Assembly (NCBI GenBank): GCA_013399115.1
Contig: VXAA01001407.1
Location: 613,265 to 677,264 of the forward strand
DNA from: Anseranas semipalmata
Taxonomy: Eukaryota; Chordata; Aves; Anseriformes; Anseranatidae
Reading direction: 5' to 3'
Length of the DNA stretch: 64,000 nucleotides
Below the pieces are notes generated by a model that was given only the letters and a program-made list of their open reading frames with translations, did no database searches and was not told where the DNA came from. This document shows, in pieces, positions 12,831 to 25,741 of this stretch. Each line of letters begins with the position of its first letter. Position 1 is the stretch's first letter. Position numbers and translations under genes: made by a program.

Positions 12831-13347
12831 ACAGTTAATACAGATGGATCCACGTTTATTTTAAGTACTTCTGCTTTCAAAATTTGATTCACAACCTACT
12901 CCACTGAGCAGATGGCAGGAGCACATGATGGTTTCATATAGCAGACTATGGTCAGAGCAGCCAAGACATGTCAATCCTTTTTGGTTGAGGTACAAGCACA
13001 ATACTAACATGTCTTGGGTAAATTTCAAGTGGAAAAGCTGACAGCTAATAACTTCAATTAATTGAAGAATTGTGGATTGTAAGCACCAGCCTCAGAGACG
13101 GTAGCTCTTCTGGCAGGCAGAAATGACAAATAATCTTAGTTTGTCTACAATAGAGTGCATTCGTTAAAGGAACAGTTGAACCTCAACCAGACAAGCCAGC
13201 AAAGTCAAAAAGCAAAATATTCTTGCTTTAGAAATAAGGACAAGAACTACTTCTGTCCTTTCTCTCCTACATATTAAACAGTGCCTGTGCATAAATCACT
13301 AACTGACGCCAATACAGTTACTAGCATTTTATAACAGAATTTCTTAC

Positions 13348-13489
13348 CAGAATTTTCATATGCATCAAAACTGAAATCAGGTTTCCTGTCATCCGACACA
13401 TGGTCATAAGTGATGTGTGGAACAGTTAACATCTTATCTGGAGAAGAAGGCCCATTGTCCTTGTCTAACTTAAATTTCTTCTTTTTAAC
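13348..13489 (-). CDS. KCNQ1: KCNQ1 exon 10: cytoplasmic A-B linker
   Basis: This 142-bp exon (V418 to the first base of codon 465) begins [20 protein letters not shown], continues [20 protein letters not shown] and ends FDAYENS. It encodes a basic cluster followed by the flexible linker between helices A and B. It is the most diverged visible exon, with about 17 changes against human, but it has no insertion or deletion. The Cys at human position 445, a reported S-nitrosylation site, is Tyr here. The acceptor is TGTATTTTTAG and the donor is CTG|GTAAGA. The exon starts in phase 0 and ends in phase 1. Confidence 0.97.
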
Positions 13490-14491
13490 CTAAAAATACA
13501 CATACATTAAATTACCAAACCAAGACACATTTAGTCAGCTCTTCATTGTCTTCAATAATAATTAAGTCCCTAATGAGCTATAACCAGAAAAAAGAGTACC
13601 TGATCAATTATACTTTCACTATGCTATACTGTGAATTTCTCAGTAAAAGTGCTCCCCCATTCCCCAAAACTGGCTAATCACTAGAATTCCACACATCATC
13701 ATTAGCAAATCCCTTGCCTGCAGTAAAAAATCTGCTAGCTCTGCAACAGCTTATATAAATCAAACTATTCTAGAATATCTTCGCCATTTAATGGACACAA
13801 TAAATCATACCTTCAGCAGAAAGCAAATGGATATAGTGCTATTGAACTCAGATGAATCTGTGATACTAGGAGAAATATTTCTAAAACATCCTCTCCTTTC
13901 CAGTGCATGACTACTCTGCCCTACTATTCCATTAGAGAGGATGTTGTATTACATAATGTAAAGACTCTGGCAAAGGTCTTTTCTTGCTGTATTTTAAATA
14001 ACAACAACAAAAATTAAGTTATAGAATTGGTTGATATGAAAATCATGTAGGCACAAGATGTCTTCACCGCAGAAGTTTAGAAACCCATAAAATCAACAGC
14101 TGAGAGAAGCATCAGGGCTGTTTATTTATTTATTTATTTTAACCAGTTAAAAGTTACTATTTTGGAAATATTCATCATTTTCTTTTTCTCCTCTGCATAT
14201 ACTTTTCCAAACAACATTGTTATTGATTGACATGCCTGAGTTAGCTCTTCATTGTTCTTTTCCAAATCCATAGACCCATTAAAAAAAAGTCAAGCTTGGG
14301 AACTGAAGCATATTAAGTTATAGTTTAAAGTTATGGTTACTGAAAATCCCCAAACTGATTTGTAAATGAAACTTTGAAACCTAATAATACTCTGTAAAAC
14401 AAACACAACAAAGAGTCTCTAGAGTGTAAACAAATTCAATCCAATCAAAAAATGTGAAACTACTATAAAAAGAAATGTTAGTTACTGATAC
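13490..14491 (-). other. KCNQ1: KCNQ1 intron 9
   Basis: The intron is 1002 bp long. It contains a TTTA tetranucleotide tract (14120-14140) and otherwise nothing that I recognise. It starts at the weak exon 9 donor and ends at the exon 10 acceptor TGTATTTTTAG. Confidence 0.95.
14120..14140. repeat. (TTTA)n microsatellite
   Basis: About five copies of TTTA in tandem lie inside intron 9. Confidence 0.9.
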
Positions 14492-14614
14492 CATCACTGA
14501 TTTCTTCGGTTTTGGACTGGGTGACAGCAAATGATAATTTCTGGCAGGTTTTCGAATGTATATTTTCCACGTAGAAGAGTCTGGGTTTTCTGCTGCATAG
14601 CATCTCCATGCAGT
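14492..14614 (-). CDS. KCNQ1: KCNQ1 exon 9: helix A / calmodulin IQ segment
   Basis: This 123-bp, in-frame exon (T377-V417) begins [20 protein letters not shown] and continues [20 protein letters not shown] and M. The first 22 residues are the conserved helix A segment that binds the calmodulin C-lobe together with LIQ from exon 8. The following stretch is less conserved: RKPARNYH here against RKAPRSHT in human, and the last residue is Met instead of Val417. The acceptor is TTTGCTCTAG. The donor ATG|GTATCA lacks G at +5 and looks weak. Length and phase match human exactly. Confidence 0.97.
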
Positions 14615-14890
14615 CTAGAGCAAAAGTTGTAAGCAATGGAACAATTAACGCAATCAGATTTGTAGCTATCCGTACTTCCAAGTCAGCACATAAGAAATTC
14701 TTTATTTAAAAGTGTTCTTGGATTTCCCCCATGGAAACATTAACTCAGCATGCTTCAGAATTCTTGTTCAGTAAACAGAAACCACCGAGTTTGAACTGGG
14801 CAAACCGGAAAACAAGATCAATCTTTTCAAGTGCAACTTTCGCTTGCATTAGCAACAAATAATAAGAGAATTCTAGAATGAACTCAAAAG

Positions 14891-15022
14891 ACTGGGCTTG
14901 AATTTCTTGTTCTGCCCCAGTTTCCCTCTATGACCTTAAGCATTTTGCCTATTGCATCCTGTGTTTCAGGCCCCAAAAAACAAAAATCCTTCTTCCATAT
15001 CTCACAAGAGTACTGTCTGGAA
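14891..15022 (+). repeat. MIR-like (CORE-SINE) remnant
   Basis: The order of short matches follows MIR-type SINEs: CTTGAATTTCTTGTTCTG, CTATGACCTTAAGC, TGTGTTTCAGGCCCC, then CTTCTTCCATATCTCACAAG and AGTACTGT. The match is from memory and diverged, as expected for an old amniote insertion. Confidence 0.45.
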
Positions 15023-15330
15023 AAAACAATTGTGATATGCTCAGCAGGGCTATGTTCTTAGAAAGAAATGATTGTGAGAGAGCACATGATGGAACAGCAC
15101 TAATAGTTAACCAGGAGCCAAAAATCAAAAGCAATCCTCCACCTCCCCCAACAACCAGTGATTAAAGTACTATGTTCAAAGACAAAAAGGAGGAAAAGCA
15201 GGGGTAGGAAATGAGACCAGAAACAAAACACTATTGCATTCTCTCTTAAAATGTAAATATATGATCAGAGATGATTAATAATTAGCCCCTCAATTAAAAT
15301 GGTCGATCCTCACTTGCACACTAAAGAAAA

Positions 15331-15352
15331 CACACACACATATATATATATG
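15331..15352. repeat. (CA)n(TA)n microsatellite
   Basis: Five CA units run directly into about six TA units in intron 8. Confidence 0.9.
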
Positions 15353-16881
15353 TATGTATTTACCCACACAAAATCTAAAGTTGGAAAGGGCAGAAAACAT
15401 AAGATGAAAGAAACAAAGCAATGCAGAATGATAGAGAAAAAGCAGACAGCAGCTGGAAAACAAAGCATCAAACAATCACCATATAATCCCCATCATGGTT
15501 AATAGGGTACTAGAAGAAATAACTGGCCTCTAGAAGAAAACAAGAAGGAATACAGGAAAAAGTATCACTAATCTCGGCTGTTGCCTTGTCTTGTACTTAT
15601 TTCATAAACTTCTTGCTTTAAGAACAATCCTTTTGTAAATTAGTTGTACTTATTCAAATGAGCTTCTAGAGCTCCACAACTACTACTTAATTGTGATTAT
15701 CACTATTAATAATGGGTAGTCAGCAACTCATTGTCTATCCTTCACTCCTCCTTAATATTTCAGATCGAGCCAAGTATGACATTCTAGACATGCAATCGCA
15801 GACTTCCCAATAATTTGGGGTTGATTTCCCAAAAGAATCAGTGGGAACACTAAAAACCCATTCTTTGCAAAACCATACCTTTTTCTGACCATGCAATCCA
15901 AATGAAACACACTGAGTATGAAGACTTTTGGCTAATCTCTGGCTATTACCAGAGCCCTAAATTTAAACCTTTTTCATATTAACTCTGGGACTGTTTAGTT
16001 TCAAGCATAAACTTTACAGTTCGCTACTGTTTCCATAAAGAGCCTGACCTGGAAATCCACATTCACTCATGAAGCTGGAGAAATAAGTCATATGAGAATG
16101 CAAAAATGATACGGCTTAGGTGTACATCTACATTTCTTTTAAATTTGATTCTGTGCTTCTAAAGCTACATGCAGAAACTGAGTAAGGGAAGAAAAGCTGG
16201 AAAAAAAATGCAATGAAACAATATCAATACATCTCCACAGTGAAATGCTGGATCTGCTGAAATAAAGGATAAAATCTCATCGACCTTACTGACACAGAAC
16301 TGCAACCTTATTTTTAACTGAGGGGAACAAATATTTTCTGCCTGTATGTTATCCTACACAAAGACTGATTTTACAGGATCTCCGTGTTTCCCAGTCACTT
16401 ACTATGGCACTGAAAACCGCAGACTAGATTTTTCCTATTTAAGACTGACTTAACTCACCTAAAATTGGGATTTTTGAGAGTTTATTTGTACCAAGGAAAA
16501 CAAAGCATATCTGACATTTGTATTTTTGAAATATATATTGTTCCTTGTAAAAACAATTTTACATGAAGCCTCTTCTCTGTTTTTCAGTATTGCAAGCACA
16601 GCTTTCATAACATTTTCCACAGGTAAATTGTTCAATAACCACAGGATAGCCTTCAGTTTTCATTTTCAAGAGCTGAAGCAAACAATGTGCACTGATTTGG
16701 GAGTGAAGTTTTAGGCTTGTTGGTTTACATTACAGGTGGGATTTCCAAAGCTGTTTAAGAGACTTGCATCTGTAATTCCTATACAACTTTTTATGTGAAT
16801 TAGGGTCGGAAATACTGCCAAGTTTTGAAAAAATTACAAATGGAGAGAAATGTTAGTATGCAAAATGCAAGAACTTGGTAC

Positions 16882-16977
16882 CTGTATGAGAGAGGCAGCA
16901 GCTGGAATTTGACGGTTGAAATGCTTCTGTCTTTGTTTCTGCTGTACCTTTAGGGCAAAGCCTGAACCAAGAATTCC
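16882..16977 (-). CDS. KCNQ1: KCNQ1 exon 8: end of S6 and start of helix A
   Basis: This 96-bp, in-frame exon (G345-Q376) reads [20 protein letters not shown], then [12 protein letters not shown], with no difference from human that I can see. It includes the S6 gate region and the start of calmodulin-binding helix A, with the first half of the IQ motif (LIQ). The basic cluster [10 protein letters not shown] lies in the S6-helix A region implicated in PIP2 and calmodulin control. The acceptor is TTTCTTCCCACAG, with a 16-A run just upstream. The donor CAG|GTACCA lacks the usual A4 and G5, so the 5' splice site looks weak. Confidence 0.98.
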
Positions 16978-19448
<2,471 letters not shown>

Positions 19449-19540
19449 TTACAGAAAGTATTAATGTGCCAGTTTCAGGTTGCTTTTCTTAATTTATTTC
19501 ATTTTTATTAATTTATTTTAAAGAAACATTAGTTGCATTC

Positions 19541-19625
19541 CTAACTCTCCCAGTGACAATCTGTGTGACATTAATAGAGGTAATTCTTCTCTCTGGGTTT
19601 GCTTCCCCATCTATAATAGAACAAA
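19541..19625 (+). repeat. MIR-like (CORE-SINE) remnant
   Basis: CTCTCCCAGTGACAATCTGT, GTGACATTAATAGAGGTAAT, then CTCTCTGGGTTTGCTTCCCC and ATCTATAATAG follow the order of the MIR core (gtgac, cttaacctctctgg, ttccccatctgtaaaatgg). It is diverged and matched from memory. Confidence 0.4.
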
Positions 19626-20431
19626 AGAGGTACAGGAAATTGAATTACAATAAAATACGTGTTTAAAATCTTGTAAAGCAAAACCATTAATTTAAATCTT
19701 CATGGCTGAGACAACTTTACTGTATACGAAATTATGGGATATGGGCTGCCTGCCCATGTCATACCCTTTCCTTAGGGAGAGGCTGCCAACGGTTCTGAAT
19801 TGCTGATTTTCTTTATGGGTGGGAGATGATTGCTGAGAGAATGTCAGGGCTGGTGCAAAGAAAGACTATATATACTGTAACTATGGAATATGGATGGGGT
19901 CAGACATGAAGTATTCTAGAGAATAATGTTGGTATAAATAGCAAGAGAAGCAGAAAAATTTCCATACAACAGCTCCTTAAAACAGTCTAATGAATCACTA
20001 ACTTGCATAGAGCAAGAGCATCAAGAGCAAGAACAGATAATTTAATGCACGCATACAGGAAACATCTGTTGAGTTTGGGTTTCACTGAAGTAAAGATTAC
20101 CACCATGGTGATGTAGCATAACAAGGCTTAATAAGTCATTATTTGCAGAAGCTCAAGGAAAGAATGGATTTGTTTGAAGCAGAAGGGATAAATTTGGCAT
20201 CTGAGAGCAATTTAAATTCACCTATGTCACAAGCTATTCCTGAATTTGGAAATTAGAAAGATTTTTATCTGGGACTTTGAAGAAGGCTAACCAAATCAGA
20301 GCATGCGAACCACATGAAGCTCTCAAACAGCTGGAGCACACCTCGGTCGCTGGCTGTTCGGAATTCCTGCTGACAGCGGGGACTTCAGCTGCCCAGGACA
20401 CAGAGGATGTTAGTCCCAGACAGTAATACAG

Positions 20432-20447
20432 ACACACACACACACAC
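20432..20447. repeat. (AC)8 microsatellite
   Basis: Eight AC units lie in intron 6. Confidence 0.95.
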
Positions 20448-20543
20448 CACCCCTTCTGCGCCCTGCAGCTGCTCCTAGCTCACCTGTCTGCCTCACTGCA
20501 GCCTCCCCTGCAACTGCAGAAAGAGGCACTGCCCGGGCACCTC

Positions 20544-20568
20544 GGGGGGAGAGAAGGGGAGGGAAGGG
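20544..20568 (+). other. G-quadruplex motif
   Basis: Four G runs (6, 4, 3 and 3) are separated by loops of 6, 1 and 2 bases, which satisfies G3+N1-7. The G-rich strand is the KCNQ1 template strand. The surrounding 20460-20570 is relatively GC-rich. Confidence 0.7.
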
Positions 20569-21408
20569 CAGACTTATAGAGGCGAGATGTTTAAGGGGGT
20601 AAAGGGGTGGAGAGCTTGGGTTTGGGGAAATAGAAGGGCATGACAGGTGGTTCAGGAAGTGTCGCCGTCTGCCCTATTAATAGTCGTCCATTCCTATTAA
20701 AAGATGAGACACCAGAGGGAAATACTGTAGATTTATGTTCCCGCCTCAGAAACACACGACGCAAGCCATCTATTCTCACTGTCCGCCTTCCAAGCAATTA
20801 ATCATTCTGTGTCTGTCTGGTGCATGACAAAGGGATAGCTTTAGCTGCTTGGGGTGGTGATGGTACAAGTTTATTGCAAGTTACTGATACTGAAAACATT
20901 CAGGTATTATCATTTTATTGCAAGTTCTTAAACTGTGGCTTAGTTCCAAATCTGGTTCCTATCCTACAAAAATGTTTTAGGAATTGGTAAAGTAAGTACA
21001 CAAGTACCTTTACCTATCTTCTTGACGTTATTGTTGAAATACCACCTTAATTCGGGGCCTGATGAGGAACTGAAGGAATGATCTTATCTCCTTACCTACA
21101 TGAAAGGGTCAGTTTAAAAGAAATCCTAAATTCTAATTACAATTTGCTGCTCACAAAATATGGTATGAACAAAAAAAGGAGAGAATTGTGGCAAATATGA
21201 TGGCCTCCAACACCCTCATATAAAAACGTATGAGAGAAGCTACCGTTTCATGCCTCAGTTTTTGAAAAGCTTTACAAATCCGCATGACTGAAAAGTTTTA
21301 TCAACTGTTCTGCGTTACAATCTTAATGGCATGTTTAAATACATACATCAACTAGAAATATGAAAAGAAATAGGTGCTTTTAAGCTGACTGGAGTGTAAC
21401 AGAAGAAG

Positions 21409-21482
21409 AATTCATACAAAACTAAGAGGTATTTGTCTTCTTGAATAAAAATTCATACAAAACGAAGAGAGATTAGTCTTCT
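21409..21482. repeat. 41-bp-period imperfect tandem duplication
   Basis: AATTCATACAAAACTAAGAG followed by GTATTTGTCTTCT recurs 41 bases later as AATTCATACAAAACGAAGAG and AGATTAGTCTTCT. The copies differ at few sites, so the duplication is fairly recent. Confidence 0.85.
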
Positions 21483-24436
21483 CTTCCTCCACTACTGTCC
21501 CTGCCCATTCCTTCTGAATAGGTCTATCCGAGGCATCAATGAGAGAAGGAAAGCATTTTCTGTGTGGTTTCTTTGGGATATATTTTTAAAAATATTTTGG
21601 AAAATCGGGTTGCAAATCACAATGTGTGTTTAAGCTAACATTTTTCTCTACCCTCATAACTCTAATGCATCTACAAATGCATTGTATTCCAAAATTATAT
21701 TTTCTTTTTTCCACCAAGATATATGTTGTTGAAACCTTTTATGCCAAGTTTCCACCCCAAATGATTTTTCTGTAGTCAGATTATAACCCCCTAAAGAGTA
21801 CAATACTAATTTTACAGTTGTAAAATAGGATCTTATAATGGAAATAATGACTCAACCTCTACTCTAGCATAGTAAATACATTGGCATAGTGAAACTAAAT
21901 TGATACAAGAGCTCACACATTAAATTTTCATTGCAAAGCAGCATGGAAAACTAATTGTTTTAATTAGGAGCAAAATCATATTCATCCATTCACTGTTTCA
22001 GAACTTTGATCTGATGTAGATCACCACAGGCTTTGGTGTTACGATTAATCTTGTTCTCATTATATATGCATCAGTAGTCTCAAGGAAGAAATATGATGCA
22101 AAAACATCTACACAGCAACAAGAAATAGCAATGTTTGTTAGCACTGAACAGGGATTTTATTCAACGCTATCTGGCTAAAATGAGGACAAACTGATCAGGT
22201 GCATAATGATGCTCCGTTGATGAAATACTAAATGCTTTGTGACAACTTAGATAGTTAAACAGCTATAGAATACAAGAATGCATGACAGAGGCAGACGCCA
22301 CAGGACTGAGGGAGCAAATACAAACTAAAAGATTAAAAAAGCTAAGCACTAAAGCAAACAAGGGAAAGTCACCTTATAGAGAATACCTTACCTACTTGGT
22401 TTCTAAGTTTGCAGCACTGAAACCTCAAAATAAATTTTACTGGGTCGTTTTTTGCATACCAAATACCATTCAGAACTTTCTGACCCACTTAAATGCTCAT
22501 CATGATGAAATCAAGCAATACCAGAACATCCAGAAATACACCAGAAGCATCTACAGATTCCCTGGCTTCTTTGCAGCTGAAGTATAGTGTAAATTACTAA
22601 ATGGTTTAAATGCTCTCCCGTAAGGAACACATTAGAAGCCCTTCTACTGCTTGACATCTTAGTCAACTGCATTCATGCAAGCTGAATATAAAGCAGAATC
22701 TTTCCAAGTTCCTGAAATCCAAGCAGCACAAGTGTGACAGATTAGGTACTTATGCTCTTATTTTACTATGAAGTGTGCGATCTGTATAAAGCTTAAAAAA
22801 ACAGACACCCACCCCCAAACCTAGTGATCTTTTAGTATTTTGAAATCTTTTCCAAATGACAACAGTTTTCTTCCTTGTGTATCTAAGGATGTTAGAGACA
22901 AGAGCCGATTCACACAACAGAAATTTCACTTGCTGCTGCAAGTCACCTCTACGTACATCGCAGAGCCCTGAGAAGAAAGATTCAAGTCACACCCTTCTGA
23001 CGAACAAGTTAAGAGACTATGTGCTACAGGATACAAATGTTTTGAAACATCAGATTTGAAACTGTAATCCAAAACTGAAGAAAGGACTTCCTGGTCACTA
23101 CTACTATAAATATTTAAAGGAAACTTTTGGATTCTTTTTCTTCTTGAAATTTCAAATTCTGTTACATACAGTTATTGTTTCAGGCTCATGCCACCTTTCT
23201 TGATGCCGCTCAACTACATCACTGAGACACAACCACATCTGAAGGACACTGAAAGACTTCCAGTAACTTAGGACACGAAATGAAGTGGAACTACACACCC
23301 AAAGGCAAACACAACAAACAGAATAAATAAACTTCAATTTCACACCTCTAAAATAACAGATATTCAGTGTGGCCCAGCCATCACTTGGGGATCCTTGGCT
23401 GATACCTCCTTAAGGTGTCATTTTCACCCATCAAATTCAGCTCTAAATCTGCTGGCCGCTCTAAGCCTCCTAATCAAATGGTGGCCCAAACTAAACACCT
23501 CCACTTTTGAGATCTCACTGAGAAAAATTAATTGAGCTCACCTAAAATTTGCAAAGTCATTTCTGTGCACTGAGAAAAGGGACTACAGCAGCTTTAATCA
23601 ACTTAGTAAGAATAAAAGATTTATTTTTTTTTTCCTGATTGCTATTCCTAGTTTCTGGCTAGTTCACGTCAGCCAGATTATGTCATTTCATTCACTAACT
23701 CTTGAAAATACAACTCCATTTGAAAATTAATTAGCTTTCCCCCCACAGTTCCTATTGGGGTGTTCCGGAGCAGAACCTGGAACAGGTTCTGACAGTGACA
23801 GACATTCTTGTAGGCTCCCATCTTCCTTTCTGAAAGATGGGTTTCCAGCCTTGGTTTGCTGTTGCACTGTTTCATGGTCTCAGTGTATTTCCCTCCACTC
23901 TCCCGTTGCCCAACTCCTGCAGCATGCACACCTGCAACACAGCACACTGCCCAGGCCACTGGATCCCATTCTTCGTGTTCAGCCTCACAAACAAAAGCTG
24001 TTTCCACTCGCTCTTGTACAATAGGCTATTCATCCCCCTGGCAGTAGTTCTCAAGGATGACAAGATATAGGGCAAAGCTGGCTGCATAAGAGCAAAGAGA
24101 GTTGTTCATTATTAGTGAATGTATGAGTGAAGAGTCGGGGTTTATCTGAACAACTTCTTGTTTTCCTTCCCCTACAATTAACCCCTACCAAAACACAAAG
24201 GTAGCTAAATTAGGAAAATGATCTAGCAAAAAGACTTAAAACCTCCTAGGAAGAGTGTTATTTGTGCATCAAAATTTTTTAAAGAGCATAATTATATAAC
24301 AATACCACATATTACAAAAGCATTTGGATGACTTTTACAGGGAGTTAACGGACAGTTTGAGACCTGAAGACAGTAGTAAACCTATAGCTATATACTATAC
24401 AAGCAATAAAACTCACAGGAGATGCAGCAGCTTTGC

Positions 24437-24471
24437 ATCCTAGCCTGATAACTGTATCCTAGCCTGATAAC
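24437..24471. repeat. 19-bp-period perfect direct repeat
   Basis: ATCCTAGCCTGATAAC occurs twice, separated by TGT, with no mismatch over 16 bases. Confidence 0.9.
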
Positions 24472-25725
24472 CCACTGTCAGTTTAGGTTTTACAGTATGG
24501 TGATACCCACTTTCTTTCTCTGGGCGCTGCAGGCTGCAGTATGCCAGCCCTCCTCTGCTCACTCATCAGATGAATGGGAAATAGCAGGAGGTCTGCTGGC
24601 CACCAGCAGTCAGCATGCAAAGTCAACAGCCAGCTCTGCCTCCTGGATTTGCTCTCCCCAGTGCTGAGCTTGAGCATACTCAGCTCTCTGACCTACAGAA
24701 AAGGGTTTCTGTTATCCAGACCTCGCACAAGGCCAGCCGTGACACTGAAGGATGTGCTGGGGAAAGGTATTAATGCACACGGATAGCCTGACTACAGGTT
24801 CTGAACTGTTTCTGGAAATTCTGCAGCTTTTTCTCCCCACTCTCTGTTAGTACTATTATTATTGCACCTCACAATATACAGTAATTACAATGAAAAGAAA
24901 GACCATTATTTAGGTCCAACAAGAAAAAAAGAGTGATTAAGCATACACAAGATAAGCAAATATCTTAGGAGGGAACTGTTAAAACATTTTCCTATGAGGA
25001 TAATTCTAGCCAGGAGAGAGGAAATCATTGCAAACTTAATTGCAGCCTCCTAGAGACCCATTTCAACAGGAGCACATTTTGCGCTAGTTATTGCAATGTG
25101 ACTGAAATCTAAATTCCTTATTTTTAATCATTTTTTCTATGTCCTGGCATAGAAAACTATCAATTTTTTGAGATATAATTTACTTCTGTTTCATCAAATA
25201 GAAAATAATCTTGTTGAAACTTTTTGGATTCTTCTAGATGGATTTTTTTTTCTAGCTCCACAGTACATTTAATAGAGGTTTAAAGGTTTGGGAATTAAGA
25301 AAAAACATCTTGAGACTATTCTCTAGCTGTAAGAATATCTATTTCTGTACCTTGCAAGTAAGAGTTTTAAGAGATCCACATCCACCCCACAGATCTGTAT
25401 TAATATAGAACAAAATGTACTTGGAATTCTTCATGGAGCAATTAAAGCTCAGTGATGAGAAGGCAAGGTGCAAAGATTTCATACAAGAAGCATTTAAAAA
25501 TGCTAACCTTACATAATCCAACACTTGCTCTGCAGATTCTACATGAACACCAACACTTCAAGCCAAAAATTAGAAGAAAAAGGATATAATAGGCCTACAG
25601 TTGGTGTTCTTGACTTGAAAAGCACAAAAAGGATAAAAATGAAGTGTCTCTGTCTAACAGTCAAATCACTGTACACTATTTAACAGCTTTTTTTTTAATC
25701 TGGGGGAGGGGAAGGGTTCTGAATA

Positions 25726-25741
25726 ACACACACACACACAC
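25726..25741. repeat. (AC)8 microsatellite
   Basis: Eight AC units lie in intron 6, about 15 bases downstream of a GA-rich stretch. Confidence 0.95.

Larger units (their letters stand above)
7188..13347 (-). other. KCNQ1: KCNQ1 intron 10
   Basis: The intron is 6160 bp long. It holds an unrecognised 221-codon plus-strand frame (8417-9082), a possible 135-bp hAT-like element (9260-9394) and an 8-bp-stem hairpin (12809-12830). No CpG-dense segment was seen. In placental mammals the equivalent intron is much longer and contains the KvDMR1 imprinting centre and the KCNQ1OT1 promoter; nothing here resembles these. Confidence 0.9.
14615..16881 (-). other. KCNQ1: KCNQ1 intron 8
   Basis: The intron is 2267 bp long. 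It holds a MIR-like SINE remnant (about 14891-15022) and a CA/TA microsatellite (15331-15352). No other feature was recognised. Confidence 0.95.

Noticed and set aside
20470..20510. Donor-like GCAGACAG|GTGAGC on the minus strand in intron 6
   Set aside because: No plausible exon with a matching acceptor and reading frame was found beside it.
22282..22587. 101-codon ATG-led plus frame in intron 6
   Set aside because: K/Q/N-rich translation without recognisable family. Of chance length for a 10 kb intron.
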